Shown: positions 1 to 11,394 of the stretch, piece after piece | Layout: the number at the start of each line of letters is the position of its first letter | Position numbering within the stretch: position 1 is the stretch's first letter | DNA from: Akebia trifoliata | Lineage: Eukaryota > Streptophyta > Magnoliopsida > Ranunculales > Lardizabalaceae | DNA length: 64,000 nt | Direction: 5' to 3' | Assembly: GCA_017979445.1 (NCBI GenBank) | Contig: JADQWC010000228.1 | Coordinates: 62,001-126,000 of the forward strand | Notes under the pieces: model-generated | What the model was told of the DNA's origin: nothing | Databases searched by the model: none | What the model saw: only the letters and a program-made list of their open reading frames with translations | Program-made: the position numbers and the translations under genes

Positions 1-400
1 TCATGTTTTTATTATCTCAATTTATTTTTTCTTATATTCTATTTTTAGGTTTAAGATTTTATATGAACATTTTTTTTTATTGTAAAAAACTATTAAAATT
101 ATTTGAATGAGTGCCATAATATTTATGTTAAGATTGTAATTAGAGACAAACCTTAGTAATAAATAAAAAAAATAGGTGAATGGTTAAGAATAAGTAAAAG
201 TTGGGGTGCTAATGAAAATTCTCATTTTTTTTTCTTTAGATTCTTTTGTTTTATGTTTAAGATTTTATATGAGCCTTTTATTTTTAATTGTAAAAACCTA
301 TTGAAATTGTTTGAATGAATGTTATAATATTTTATTCTGTTGAGATTGTAATTTGAGGCAAACCTCAGTAATAAATAAAGAACTTGGTGCTTAAATAATA
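1..400 (+). repeat. Two head-to-tail copies of MITE family M1
   Basis: Two direct copies of about 220 bp (1-232 and about 222-400) share the core gtttaagattttatatga, then a stretch around ttgtttgaatga and a stretch around gaggcaaacctcagtaat. The first ends in aaaagttggggtgctaat followed by ctc. The same core and terminus recur near 22986, 28911, 32826, 33049, 45985 and 55751, on both strands. The first copy probably begins left of the window. This is non-coding and moderately diverged. Confidence 0.6.
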
Positions 401-563
401 CTGTTGAGATAGAGTAATTTTTTAATTAGAGTGCTTGGTGACATGTCTACAAGTAAGTTGAACAAAAACTTAGTCATGTTGATGCATGTGTGGATTAATT
501 TATTACTTTTTTTTTTAATTTTTTTAAAATTTAAATTTTGCTTTTATAGTTTTTATAAAGATA

Positions 564-1430
564 ATGTCTAGTCAACCATCAGTAAAGACATATTGGGATT
601 CGGCAATACATAAAATTTGGGTAGAATATTATGTTGAAGTAATTCAAAAGTTTGATAAAGGAGGAGGGGGTCTAACCTTAAAAAGACATGATTATTTTAT
701 AACTATCTTTGAAGAAAAGTCAAAAAAATCTTATACCAAAGTTCAATATAAGCATCGTTAGGATTACATGAATGATAAATAGAAAATATGGAAGAATCTT
801 AGGATGAAATCTGAATTATGATGGGATGTAAATAGGGGATCCTTTGAAGCAACTGATGAACAATGGAAGTCATATGTTCTTGTAATTTTTTTCTCATATG
901 ATAATTGAAGTTAAATTAGTTAGTAATTTTTTATTCTAATTGTATTTTATATCTTTTATCAATTAAATAAACATTCTAATCAATTTCGATATAAGACACT
1001 AAAGTATGAAGATGAATTAGACCAAATATTTGGTGAAACTGTAGTAACTGAAAAATATTGTATGACCCCAAACGAGACGTCTTCTTCAATCATGCAAGAT
1101 AGTTGTGTTTTTCTCGATGATTTGAATGTAGATATTGACATTGTGAATGAAAGGTTAATATCAAATACTTCAATTGATCCAGTTGAAAAATCTATTGAAA
1201 AAATACCTAGAAGACGTCATAAGAGATCGAATGAGTTTGACCCCTCTGCTACCACAAGTATCAATGCGAAAAGGAATGCAAAAATAGGCGATGTTGAAGT
1301 CCATAAAATGCTTTGTGTTAAGGCTGATAGTATAGAAGTGGATTTGAAAAAAATAAGAAATGACTTAGAATGCAAAGAAAAATACTTCTATTATCTCATA
1401 GATCAACCTATTGAGTACTTTTCATAACAT
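564..1430 (+). pseudogene. Harbinger ORF1-type Myb/SANT-like protein remnant
   Basis: In PIF/Harbinger transposons a second protein with a trihelix/Myb-like (Myb_DNA-bind_3) domain helps the transposase bind DNA and enter the nucleus. Here an ATG at 564 opens a 65-codon stretch with the spaced aromatic residues of that domain (YWDSAIHKIWVEYYVEVIQK). The similarity continues past a stop at about 759 as W..W.K.....E, then WDVNRGSFEATDEQWKS to about 870. An AT-rich stretch of about 110 bp follows and is probably an intron. A 121-codon frame (1062-1427) gives the polar, basic C-terminal part. Several stops break the frame, so it is not expressed as a full protein. It lies upstream of and in the same direction as the transposase remnant, the usual order for plant Harbinger elements. 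Assignment rests on recognised domain pattern, not on a database search. Confidence 0.6.
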
Positions 1431-1861
1431 TTATCGGTGTAGACCAGTATGGATGTTTTTAGTTGACAAATTATTCAAAGAGTTTTCTAATAGGGAGATT
1501 TTTGTTGAATTGATGGATATTAACCGCATGTTAACATCAGAATGGATTAAAATAAAGTTTGAGACTCATGGGATCTCATGATATATAATCTTCTGATGAT
1601 AGGGTAAATTTATAATTATAAATTCTATTAAATGCTACAATAGAATAATGATATTATTTATTATTTTTTTATTATCATAATTATTAGAAGAAATTATTTT
1701 AGTTTATTAAATTGTTAAATTCATTTTTTACTTAATAATTTTACGTTATGGTTAGTAGAAATATTTGTGTTTAACTATTTTATTTTTCATTTAAACTCTA
1801 TATGATTAGATAATTATGAATTGTTATATGTTTATAATCATATGATTATAAACTCTATAAC
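1431..1861. other. AT-rich spacer inside the Harbinger element
   Basis: About the first 130 bases may encode a last decayed piece of the Myb-like protein (an NREIFVELM-like segment near 1490-1530). The rest is very AT-rich sequence with no ORF, RNA gene or clear repeat that I can support. Confidence 0.4.
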
Positions 1862-3137
1862 AGATGGATGATAGCACAAAATTTTTTTTTATATTTATTT
1901 TACTGTGGCATTACTACCGTACAAGGAATCGATGCATTAAGCAACCATGTCGAATTTCACTACTTTCTGATGATTCATATGTCAGAGAAATACTTGATTA
2001 AGAAAATCTAGTGCCTTGTTATGATAATTTTCATATGGATAAGTGTCTTCAATAGATTATATTATTTTATGAAAGATAGATGATTATTTCAAGATATTAG
2101 AGTAGTGAGAGTTAAAGAATAAATTATAACTTTTTTATATATAGTTAGACATAATGTTAGGAATAGAAATAATCAGGATAAATTCTAACATTTTGGTGAA
2201 ACGATAAACTGATATTTTCATCACGTGTTGCAAGTATTATATAATTTTGCCCATAACTTAATAAAAGCACCTGACTTGAGCGTCACACCACCAAAAATAT
2301 TAGCAAATCGACGATATTTTTCATGATTTAAAGTAATTAATTATTTAATATTTGAATTAATATAATCAATAACATAATAATTGTTTAATGTTTATTTTTA
2401 AATGAAATAGGATTGCGTGAGTGCAATTGACGGGACTCATATACTTGCAGTTATACCATTTAACAAATAAATGTCATTTCGATCAAGAAAAAAGACGGAA
2501 TGTACATAAAATGTATTGGCTATTTATTTATTTGACATACAATTCACTTTTATTTTGATTGGATGAGAAGATTCAACATACAATTGACGAGTCTTTCAAT
2601 ATGTGTTTAGCGATCCGAGTTTGAATTTCCCATATCCTCCTGCTGGTAATGAAATATTATTTTATTTTATTATTTTTAATATTTTTTATATCCATTAAAA
2701 TAATTTAAATTTATTAAAAAAAATATGTTAATTGTCTTAGGAAAATATTATATGGTTGATGCGGGTTATTAAAATATACGAGGATATCTAGCACAATATT
2801 GTAATACACGGCATCACATTCATGATTTTCGTAGAGGAAATGGACCAAGAACGAAGGATGAGTGGTTTAATTATTATCACTATTCGTGTAGAAACGTTAT
2901 TGAGTGTTGTTTTGGTGTATTGAAGAAACGATTCCCAATTTTGAAAATGATGGCTTCATACTCATTTGTAATTTAGATACGTATTGTATGTGTGTGCATG
3001 GCTTTACATAATTTCATCCGACAACAATCAGTTATTGATAGTTGGTTTACACAATATGATGATAAAAATGTTGACATTGATAGAGGAGGCGTATCTAATA
3101 CGACACCAAATGAAGTTGATGATGAATTTGATTGTTG
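1862..3137 (+). pseudogene. PIF/Harbinger (HARBI1/ALP1-like) DDE transposase remnant
   Basis: The three catalytic acids of the DDE_4 nuclease can be followed: D in AIDGTHI (about 2428), D in MVDAGY (2758-2760) and E in RNVIECCFG (2902-2904). Around them lie FRRGNGPRTKDEW, LKKRFPILKMMASYSF and CMALHNFIR, all hallmarks of plant HARBI1-like transposases. Two introns are still visible with GT-AG ends: 2333-2410, directly before DCVSAIDGTHI, and 2646-2740, between FPYPPA and GKYYMVDAGY. Both sit at positions common in ALP1/HARBI1-like genes. The N-terminal part (1862-2330) is riddled with stops, and stops also occur at about 2324 and 2973. It ends at a stop near 3137. The enzyme would cut and rejoin transposon DNA at TTA/TAA-type targets; this copy is dead. 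Confidence 0.85.
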
Positions 3138-3139
3138 AT

Positions 3140-3500
3140 ATGAATATTGTACGAGATGAGATTGCTCAACAAATTTATAATACCATATATACATGATGTA
3201 AAACTTTATTTAATTTTTTATTATTTATTTGATAGACATTAAATATGTTAGTACAAAAAAAATGAAATTGAATTTTTATTTTTTATTTTTAATATTAAAT
3301 TTTATGTTTATACTTATTGTTAACATATTATTACTTATATAAGATAAATAATATATTTTTTTTAATTTCATCCAGCAATTTCTAGATAGCAGGTTACCAA
3401 ACAGTTCAACATTTTAACAGCACAATTAGACAGTATGTTACTAAATAATATATTCAATTCAGCAAGTTGCTTCAGCAACAACAACAACTTTCTCTCAACT
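3140..3500. other. AT-rich 3' flank of the Harbinger element
   Basis: No gene is visible. The segment 3390-3460 (ttaccaaacagttc and tagacagtatgttactaa) resembles the subterminal text of plant Harbinger elements, but I could not pair it with a left terminus, so the element boundary is unknown. A CAA-rich run lies at 3475-3492. Confidence 0.35.
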
Positions 3501-4779
3501 TTAGCAATTTAATTCAACATTAGCAATTTTACAAATAACTTTTTCAAATAGAGCATTAGTAAGTACAAATTTATCTGATTCAAAAACCAACTTAAAACCC
3601 TTTTTACTTATTAAAAATCTTGACACTAAGTTCTTACGAATGTCGGGAACATGCAATACATCATTCGAAATAAGAATTTTCCTTGAAGTGAACTTTAAAA
3701 CAAATTTTCCTTGATCTATAATCATTGAAATTGAAGAGTTGTTCATAAATAGTTGTTCTTCATTTTTTTTTTTGTTGCCTTTTTTGTATTGTATGAATAA
3801 ATTCTTGAATGAATAAATGTGACGAGTGCCCCCTATATCCATCAATAATCTTTAATACTTCCAATTAAATTAATTTTAGAATAATGAAAGAAAGATTGAT
3901 ATCCGAAATAACATTTGGAAGATTCACTATCTTTGTCACATTGGCTTGAGTGGGTTTGTTTTTCGAAGTATCTTTTCCCTTACGCTTGTGACAATCTTTA
4001 GCACGAATACCAGGTTTATTGCAAATGTAACAGTTACTCTTGAATCTTTTAGATTCATTCCCTTTTTTACCTTTAGGACCTTGATTATATTTTATCTTAT
4101 TGTTTTATTTGAGCTTTAAAGAATTATTCTCCACAATATTGGCCTTAAATTCCATAAAGTGACCCCCTACCCTTGTTTCACTCATGCGATTGTCTTCTTT
4201 AATCATTAACTTTATAATTAAGTCTTCCATATTCATTTCCTTGTGTTTATGTTTTAAATAATTTTTGAAATCTTTCCACAATGGTGGTAAAATTTTAATT
4301 ATGTATGTTAACTAAAAATTTTCATTAACTATTATACCTTCAACATGAATTTCATACAAGATAATTTGAAAATGTTGGACTTGACTTATAACTATTTTGG
4401 AATCCATCGTCTTAAAATCCAGAAATCAATCAACAATGAATTTCTTCATTCTAGCATATTTTATTTTGTATTTTTAATCTAAAGATTCCTATAAATCTTT
4501 TATAGTTTGATGAATTGTATTATATACATTGTACAACATGATATTTAATCCGTGGAGGATGTAATTTCTGCATAAGAAATCAGAATACTTCCAAGCCTCG
4601 ACAATATCAATAGTAGTTTTGTCTGTCTCGTTCTCTTGCAGAATCGCGACAGTCTTAATTAGGAATTTAGCCATATTTAATGTTGTTAAATAGAATAATA
4701 TTTTTTGTTGTCATTTTTTGAAATTAAATCCATCAAAATTTTGGGGTTTCTCATGATGGTTCACTGGAGGATTCATCAT
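3501..4779 (-). pseudogene. Copia gag-protease fragment, truncated
   Basis: Read on the minus strand, an initiator near 4779 opens a Gag of the UBN2 type (MNPPVNHHEK, then MAKFLIKTVAIL, then YNTIHQTIKDL). A zinc knuckle lies near 3985-4040 in which the histidine of CX2CX4HX4C is replaced (CYICNKPGIRAKDC). The protease/pre-integrase region follows at 3845-3501 (GYRGHS, VLKFTSRKILISNDVLHVPDIRKN is the recognisable track, given here in part). The normal active-site DSG is altered to MDIGG. Only a handful of stops interrupt it, but the element stops at about 3500, so integrase, reverse transcriptase and RNase H are missing. It lies just downstream of a minus-strand LTR at 4915-5665. It is a 5' fragment of a Copia element. 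Confidence 0.75.
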
Positions 4780-4914
4780 TTCTAAAAATCTAATCCACAT
4801 AAAAATAGTAATTAGATTTGTTTAAATATTGTTATTTCTATGTTGTTAGTTTACAAAAGATAAACAGAAAAGAAATAAAATAAACAAAATAATGAATAGC
4901 AAAAAACTACCAAT

Positions 4915-5665
4915 TGGACTCAATTATTGATTTGAAAAGAGTAAGATTTGTATTGGATACGATAACCTTAAAACAAATTTTGCCCCTACAATGTGATAGT
5001 TGTTTTGGACGTCTGTCTCTCAGGATACAACGCTCTATTTAAAACAAATTTCGCCCCTACAATGTGCTAGCTGTTTTGGACGTCTATCTCTCAAGATACA
5101 ACGCTTCACACGTGTACAAGGAAGCATTCCAAGTGTACACGTATAATCGAACTTTTATTGTGTTTGTACTCTTAAGAACTCACGAATAATCTCTTGAAAA
5201 CAAAAGGTGTTATGAAACAAAAATAAAAATTCAAAAATTAAATGATCCTAAAGAGATAATAAATGAGAATTAGAAGTGTCTCTCTAGATAGTCACTAAGA
5301 CTGTTGAAAAGTGTGTTTTAATTGTGATTGTTTGAAAAATGGGTTTTTCACGTGCACCCATTTGAGGCTTAAATATGAGATTTTCATCCCCTTACGCGCC
5401 CATTGCATGTGCATACACGCATTAAGGTTTTTCAGACCAATGGGTTCAAATCCCTCTTAGAACCCATGGGCCCTCATGTGCGTGTAGACTTTTCCCACAT
5501 TTCTCTCACTTACTACAATATGTAAGACCTTCCATATAAGAATTACACTTTTCAGTTGTTTTTATACAATGTGAGACTAAACTATTTACATCACAACTTA
5601 AAATAAAATCACTTTCACTTCCACTTATGTTCAAACATTGGGGTAAATCCCAAATTTTTCCAACA
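4915..5665 (-). repeat. 5' LTR of the truncated minus-strand Copia
   Basis: Read on the minus strand it begins TGTTGGAAAAATTTGGG at 5665 and ends at TCCA near 4915, directly before ATTGGTAG, a decayed version of the usual primer-binding site TGGTATCAGAGC. A TATA-like TTGTATAAAAACA lies near 5560. It holds a direct tandem duplication of about 68 bp (about 4970-5036 and 5037-5104; core gcccctacaatgtg). Only one LTR is present, so the ends are inferred from TG...CA, TATA and PBS position. Confidence 0.6.
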
Positions 5666-5918
5666 AAATCTTACCAAATTAGTAAGGTTAGACTTACTAA
5701 GAAAAAATTTAAAGTAAATAAGTTATACCACTCAATTAAAATGAAAGAACACAAAAAGATTTTTCACCTGATTTCTATAATGTGCTCAAACAATGGAATG
5801 GGATTTGCCAATATATCATTTGTCTGGCATTTGTAAATATTTTTCCTTTAATCAAACAAATTCATTACAAAAAATATTATTTTATTTTTAAATGGTGTGT
5901 ATTGTATAGTTATTGGTT
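5666..5918. other. Unassigned AT-rich spacer
   Basis: Between the truncated Copia LTR and the target duplication of Copia-A. No ORF, repeat or RNA gene that I can support. Confidence 0.4.
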
Positions 5919-5923
5919 ATAGT

Positions 5924-6372
5924 TGTTGAGAATCATTATTTTATTATGTATTTTATTTGTTGTGTTTGACCAAGTGGTTAATGCCTTTGTTTAGTGGTTA
6001 AAGACGTGTCGGGTTTATATGAAGTAGTGTTAGTGGTTGATGCTTTTGTTTAGTGGTTAAAGACATATCTTATTGTTGATGGTTTATAGGAAGTAATGTT
6101 AATGATTAATGATTTTGTTTATTAGTTAAAGACGTGACTTATTTTTGCTAGTTTATAGGAAGTAATGTTAGTGGTGAACACTTTTGTTTACTGGTTAAAA
6201 ATGTGTCTTTATTATAGGAAGTAAGGCTAGTAGTTAATGTAGTAGTTTGTTTGTTGGTTATTTTCTTTTTGATGTAATGCCTATTTATAGGCTATTTTTA
6301 TTCAATGAAAGGTACAGTTTGCAAGAGCATCAGTTTTATTTCTTAGACTTTTATGTCATCTATTTTGTAAGA
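5924..6372 (+). repeat. Copia-A 5' LTR
   Basis: It begins TGTTGAGAATCATTATTTT and ends TATTTTGTAAGA. U3 contains about four tandem units of roughly 60-65 bp between 5973 and 6225, each built on tttgtttagtggttaaagac followed by ggtttataggaagtaatgtt. The TATA-like ctatttataggc at about 6286 is followed by the presumed RNA start. The ends match the 3' LTR at 10687-11135. Confidence 0.9.
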
Positions 6373-6373
6373 G

Positions 6374-6385
6374 TGGTATCAGAAC
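6374..6385 (+). other. Copia-A primer-binding site
   Basis: TGGTATCAGAAC directly after the 5' LTR. It matches, with one change from the usual TGGTATCAGAGC, the complement of the 3' end of initiator methionine tRNA, the common primer of plant Copia reverse transcription. Confidence 0.88.
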
Positions 6386-6505
6386 AAGGTTAAGAGAGTG
6401 AGAAAACTAAAAAGAGATAGAGAGTTTGTGAGATAGAGTATTTAAAAACAACTTTACTACTATTTCATTTTTCTTTGTTTTCTTTTGCAGCAACAACAAT
6501 GATTA

Positions 6506-9500
6506 ATGGCATCTGATAACTTTTTACAGCTAGCTATTCCTCGTTTCAATGGTCAATATGATAATTGAAGCATGCTAATGGAGAATTTCCTGAAATCCAA
6601 AGAATATTAGCAAGTGGTTAGTACTGGGGTACCAGAACTAGCAGCTTATGTGGTTTTGACAGAGATGCAGATGACATAAATGAAAGGATTGAGGCTAAAG
6701 GATTTGAAGGCAAAAAACTATTTTTTCCAAGCAATTGATCGCTCTATCTTGAAAACAATTCTAAGAAAAGAAACTTCCAGGCAAATTTGGGATTCCATGA
6801 AGAAGAAGTATCAAGGATCTGCAAGAGCAAAGAGGCAGTAGCTTCGGGTACTTCATACGGAGTTCGAAACACTTCGGATGAAATCGGGAGAGTCAGTCAC
6901 AGACTACTTTTCACGGATGATGGCAATCGCCAATAAGATGTGAATCCACGGTGACTAGGAGGATATCAACATAATTGAGAAGATTCTTCAATCCATGACA
7001 CCAAAATTTAATTTTGTTGTATGTTCTATAGAAGAATATAAAGATATTAATGAGTTGCAGAGTTCTTTGCTGGTTCATGAGTAAAAATTAATAAGCAAGA
7101 GAAAGAGAAAGAAGAGCAAGCATTGAAGGCCTCAATTGACAACCACTCTTCGACACTGAATAAAGCCGGAAGAGGAAGAGGAAGAAGAAGTTGGGGTCGA
7201 GGTAATGGAGGTAGAAATTATGGTCGAGGCAATGGTAATCAAAGCGGGGGTCAAGGCAATAGAGATGGAAGCTGCTGGCAGTATCAAAATTCCAAAGTTA
7301 ATAAAAGTCAATTAGATTTTCAAGGCAGTGGTAGAGGCCGAAATCATCAATTCAACAAATCCAAGGTAGAGTGCTACAAGTGTCATAAATTTGGTCATTA
7401 TCGATCTGAATGTTATACAAAGTTGCCTAACTACAAAGAAAATGTGGAGAGATCGAATTTTGTAGAAAAAGAGGAACCTAAGACCCTGTTGATGGCTTAC
7501 CATGAGAAGGAAGATCGTGAACCAAATGTTTAGTATGTGGACACAGGCTGTAACAACCATATGTGTGATAGTAAGTCTTCATTTTCTTATTTAAATGAAG
7601 GTTTTCATACTACAGTGAGTTTTGGTGATTGTTCTATTGTGAATGTCATGGAAAAATGTGATATTAAGATAAGAACCAAAAATGGTTTTGTAGAAACAAT
7701 CTCTAATGTATTTAATGTTCCTGATCTGAAAAGTAATTTGTTAAGTGTTGGTCAGTTGCAAGAAAATGGTTATGTTATAACTATTTAGAAGGGAGCTTGT
7801 GAAATATATGATCCTTCAAGAGGAGCAATTGCAATTGTTTAAATGAGTCCAAATATATTGTTTCCATTGCAGATCAAAAATGTCCAAACTTGCTTAATGG
7901 CTAAGGTGGATAATCCATCATGGCTTTGGCATTTTCGCTATGGCCATTTGAATTTTGGTGGATTAACAACTCTTCAACGAAAAAATATGGTGACGGGTCC
8001 TCCTCAAATTACTACTCCTTCTTAAGTTTGTGAAGAATGTGTTGTTAGCAAACAACATTGCAATCAATTCCCTCAAGGAAAGTCATAGAGAGCAAAGAAT
8101 GTCCTGGAACTAGTTCATTCTGACATTTGTGGGCTGATAAATTCATCTTCTAATGGGGGTAAAAGATACTTAATTACCTTCATTGATGATTATAGTAAGA
8201 AAACGTGGGTTTATTTTTTGCAGGAGAAATCTGAAGCTTTTAGTACATTTAAAAGCTTCAAGGTGTGGGTTGAAAAAGAAATAGGAAGAGACATTAAAAT
8301 TCTCTGTACTGATCGTGGTGGAGAATACTGTTCAAAAGAATTTGAAGCTTTTTGCGATAAGGAAGGCATTCGAAGGGAACTTATAGCAGCCTACACACCT
8401 TAGCAAAATGGTGTATCAGAGAGGAAAAAGAGGACCATCCTCAACATGGTGAGAAGCTTACTGGCAAAGGAAATACTCCAAAAAGTTTTTGGCCTGAAGT
8501 AGTAAATTGGAGCATTCATGTGTTGAATAGAAGTCCTACTTTTCTATTCGAAATATGACACCTGAAAAAACTTGGAGTGGGAGGAAACTAACTATGGATC
8601 ATTTTAGAATTTTTGGTTGCATTGCTTATGCATATATTCCAGATGAAAAGAGGAAAAAGGTTGATGATAAGGGTGAAAAGTGTGTCTTTCTTAGTGTAAG
8701 TGAAGCTTCAAAAACATATAAATTATTCAATCCACTCATGAAAAAGATTATGACCAGCAAAGACATCATTTTTTATGAGGAAGATACATGAAATTGGACT
8801 AAAAATGGTCCAAAGCATCAGCAAATTTCGATTACTTTTGATGAAGTTGAAGACAGATTTGAACCACATGTGCAGTACTCTGATGCAGATCATGTAATTG
8901 ATCAATCTTGTGGTGAAAATTGGACTAGAAAACAATCAGATTGATGATGAGCCACGCCAAAGGAAGTGACCAACTTGGATGATAGACTATGTAAGTGAAG
9001 ATGACTTGTCTGATGATGACCCAATTGCCCATTTTGTTTTGTTTGCAAATTGTGATCTAGTTACATTCCAAGAAGCTGTCAAAAATGCAAAATGGTAAAA
9101 AATCATGAATGAAGAAATCAGATCAATCGAAAAGAATAACACCTGGAAGTTGTCAAATCTTTCAAAAGGATAAAAATCCATAGGTGTTAAATGGATTTAC
9201 AAAACAAAACTAACGAGAATGGTGAAGTTGACAAGTACAAAGCTCGGCTCGTCACAAAAGGATACAAGCAAGAATTTGACATTGATTACAAAGAAGTATT
9301 TGCTCCATTAGCAAGGTGCACTATTCGATTGGTACTCTCCATGGCTGCTCAAAATTCATGGTCTTATTTATTAGTTAGATGCGAAGTCGGCATTTTTGCA
9401 TGGAGGGTTGGAAGAAGAAGTCTATGTTGACCTAACCCCTAGATATATGAACCAAGGCTATGAGAATCAGGTATACAGGTTAAAGAAAGCACTATATGGA

Positions 9501-10592
9501 CTAAAACAAGCACCAAGAGCTTGGTACAATCGTATAGATGCTTATTTTACTAAGGGAGGTTTTATTAAATGTCTATATGAACACACACTTTACACTAAAT
9601 ATGGTGCTGATAAAAAGATTTTAATTGTGTGCTTATATGTTGATGATCTCATTTATACTAGTAATGATAAAGCCATGCTTGCTGATTTTAAGAAGTCTAT
9701 GATGAAAGAATTTGATATGATAGATTTGGGATTAATGCACTATTTTATTGGCATTGAGGTAGTGCAATCATCTGCTGGTGTTTTCATTTTTTAAAAGAAA
9801 TATACTCTAGAAATTTTAGACAAGTTTAAAATGAAGGATTGCAATTTAGTTTCAACTCCAACTGAACTTGGTCTGAAACTCATAAAGAATGGAGCAGGCA
9901 AAATGGTAGATGCTACTCTTTACAAACAAATTGTTGGGAGTCTTATATATTTGACAGCAACAAGACCAGATATCATGCATGCTGTAAGTTTAATCAGCGG
10001 ATACATGGAGAATCCAACTGAAGTTCATCTCTTAGCTGCAAAAAGAATTTTTCACTACTTGAAAGGTACTGCAGATTTTGGAATTATGTACAAAAGTGGT
10101 AAGAATTCAAGCTTGATTGGGTTCTCAGATAGTGATTATGCTGGAGATCTTGATGATAGAAAGAGTACTTCCAAGGCTGTGTTCATGTTTAATTCTGGAG
10201 CTATTACATGGTCTTCCAAGAAGCAACAAATAATGACTCTATCAACTACTGAAGTTGAATTTGTCGCAGTAGCATCATGTTCATGTCAAGCTATCTGATT
10301 GAGAAGGTTGCTTGAAACACTTTAGATTCAACAACTAGATGCAACAACAATCTATTGTGATAATGTCTCAATAATCAAGATTTCAAAAAAATCAATTCTA
10401 CATGGAAGGAGCAAGCACATTGATGTCATATATCATTTTTTGCGTGATCTTTGCAATGATGGTAAAATTGATTTGGTGTTCTATAAGAGTGAAGATCAAA
10501 TGGCTAATATTATGACTAAACCACTTAAGCAAGCTGCGTTTGAGAAGCTTCGAAGAATACTTGGAGTTTACTCTTCGAAGGATGTTATTTAA
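6506..10592 (+). pseudogene. Copia-A Gag-Pol polyprotein, degraded
   Basis: The start ATG at 6506 opens MASDNFLQLAIPRFNGQYDN, a common plant Copia Gag N-terminus. Gag continues to a glycine/arginine-rich stretch (7160-7260) and a CCHC zinc knuckle CYKCHKFGHYRSEC (about 7372-7413). Protease follows with active site VDTGCNNH at about 7537. The integrase zinc finger is at about 7920-8045 (HFRYGHLN, then CEECVVSKQHC). Its catalytic acids are visible in HSDICG (8116), CTDRGGEY (8305) and VSERKK (8411). Reverse transcriptase spans about 9190-9800, with YVDDLIYTSND starting near 9636. RNase H ends with DSDYAGDLDDRKST near 10127 and a stop at 10590-10592. Stops interrupt it at least at about 6568, 7084, 7513, 7786, 8401 and 8941, with small frameshifts near 8480-8540 and 9370-9400. 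No intact enzyme is expected. Confidence 0.9.
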
Positions 10593-10686
10593 GGGAGGCA
10601 TTAAAAAAATTGTTGAAGTTCATTTATCTCTAAACTAATTTCTGCAGATATTAGTTTTAAGGGAAGATATTAGTTTTAAGGGAAGA

Positions 10687-11135
10687 TGTTGAGAATCATT
10701 ATTTTATTATGTATTTTGTTTGTTATGTTTGACCAAGTGGTTAATGTTTTTGTTTAGTGGTTAAAGATGTGTCTGGTTTATAGAAAATAATGTTAGTGGT
10801 TGATGCTCTTGTTTAGTAGTTAAATACGTGTCTTATTGTTGATGGTTTATAGGAAATAATGTTAGTGGTTAATGCTTTTGTTTACTGGTTAAAGATGTGG
10901 CTTATTGTTGTTGGTTTATAGGAAGTAATGTTAGTGGTGAACGTTTTTGTTTACTGGTTAAAGACGTGTCTTTATTATAGGAAGTAAGGTTAGTGATTAA
11001 TGTAGTGATTTATTTGTTGGTTATTTCCTTTTTGATATAATGCCTATTTATAGGCTGTTTTTATTCAATGAAAGGTACAACTTGCAAGAGCATCAATTTT
11101 ATTTCTTAGACTTTTATGTCCTCTATTTTGTAAAA
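10687..11135 (+). repeat. Copia-A 3' LTR
   Basis: It begins TGTTGAGAATCATTATTTT, directly after a purine tract, and ends TATTTTGTAAAA before the target duplication ATAGT. It carries the same U3 tandem units and TATA-like ctatttataggc as the 5' LTR. Confidence 0.9.
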
Positions 11136-11140
11136 ATAGT

Positions 11141-11392
11141 ATAAAGTCTGGCTCTCCCATGATCGTTCGTGAGAAAGAAATCTACGAATGAGACATCTAA
11201 CCATTAGATTTGAATAGCGTCATGTGCCACGTCACTTGCTCACCACACCTGCAATCCAAATCAAAAGAAACTCTCCTTCTAACGGTTAACTTGTAGCAAT
11301 AATCCTCCCCACGAATGATAACTCTAACGGTAAACTATCTCATTCGTATACTTCTCTCCCACGAACGACCTTGGGAGAGCCGGACTCTATAA
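11141..11392. mobile_element. MITE with about 35-bp terminal inverted repeats
   Basis: The left end ATAAAGTCTGGCTCTCCCAT and the right end, read in reverse complement (TATAGAGTCCGGCTCTCCCA), are near-identical and continue inward with gatcgttcgtg. The interior of about 180 bp is non-coding. It starts directly after the target duplication of Copia-A, so its left flank is the retrotransposon's own insertion scar. The superfamily is unresolved because the target duplication is unclear. Confidence 0.75.
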
Positions 11393-11394
11393 TA

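Larger units (their letters stand above)
5924..11135 (+). mobile_element. Copia-A: full-length Ty1/copia retrotransposon, inactive
   Basis: Paired LTRs of about 449 bp flank one polyprotein frame in the order gag, protease, integrase, reverse transcriptase, RNase H, which defines Ty1/copia. The 5-bp direct repeat ATAGT at 5919-5923 and 11136-11140 is the target-site duplication, so the insertion is intact end to end. A primer-binding site follows the 5' LTR. A polypurine tract (aagggaaga, 10678-10686) directly precedes the 3' LTR, and a similar purine run ends a few bases after the polyprotein stop. The internal frame carries many stops and the LTRs differ at many sites, so this is an old, dead copy. 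Confidence 0.93.

Noticed and set aside
3501..3845. Intact small protease-like host gene
   Set aside because: The frame is continuous with Copia Gag text upstream and has lost the DSG active site; it is a retrotransposon fragment.
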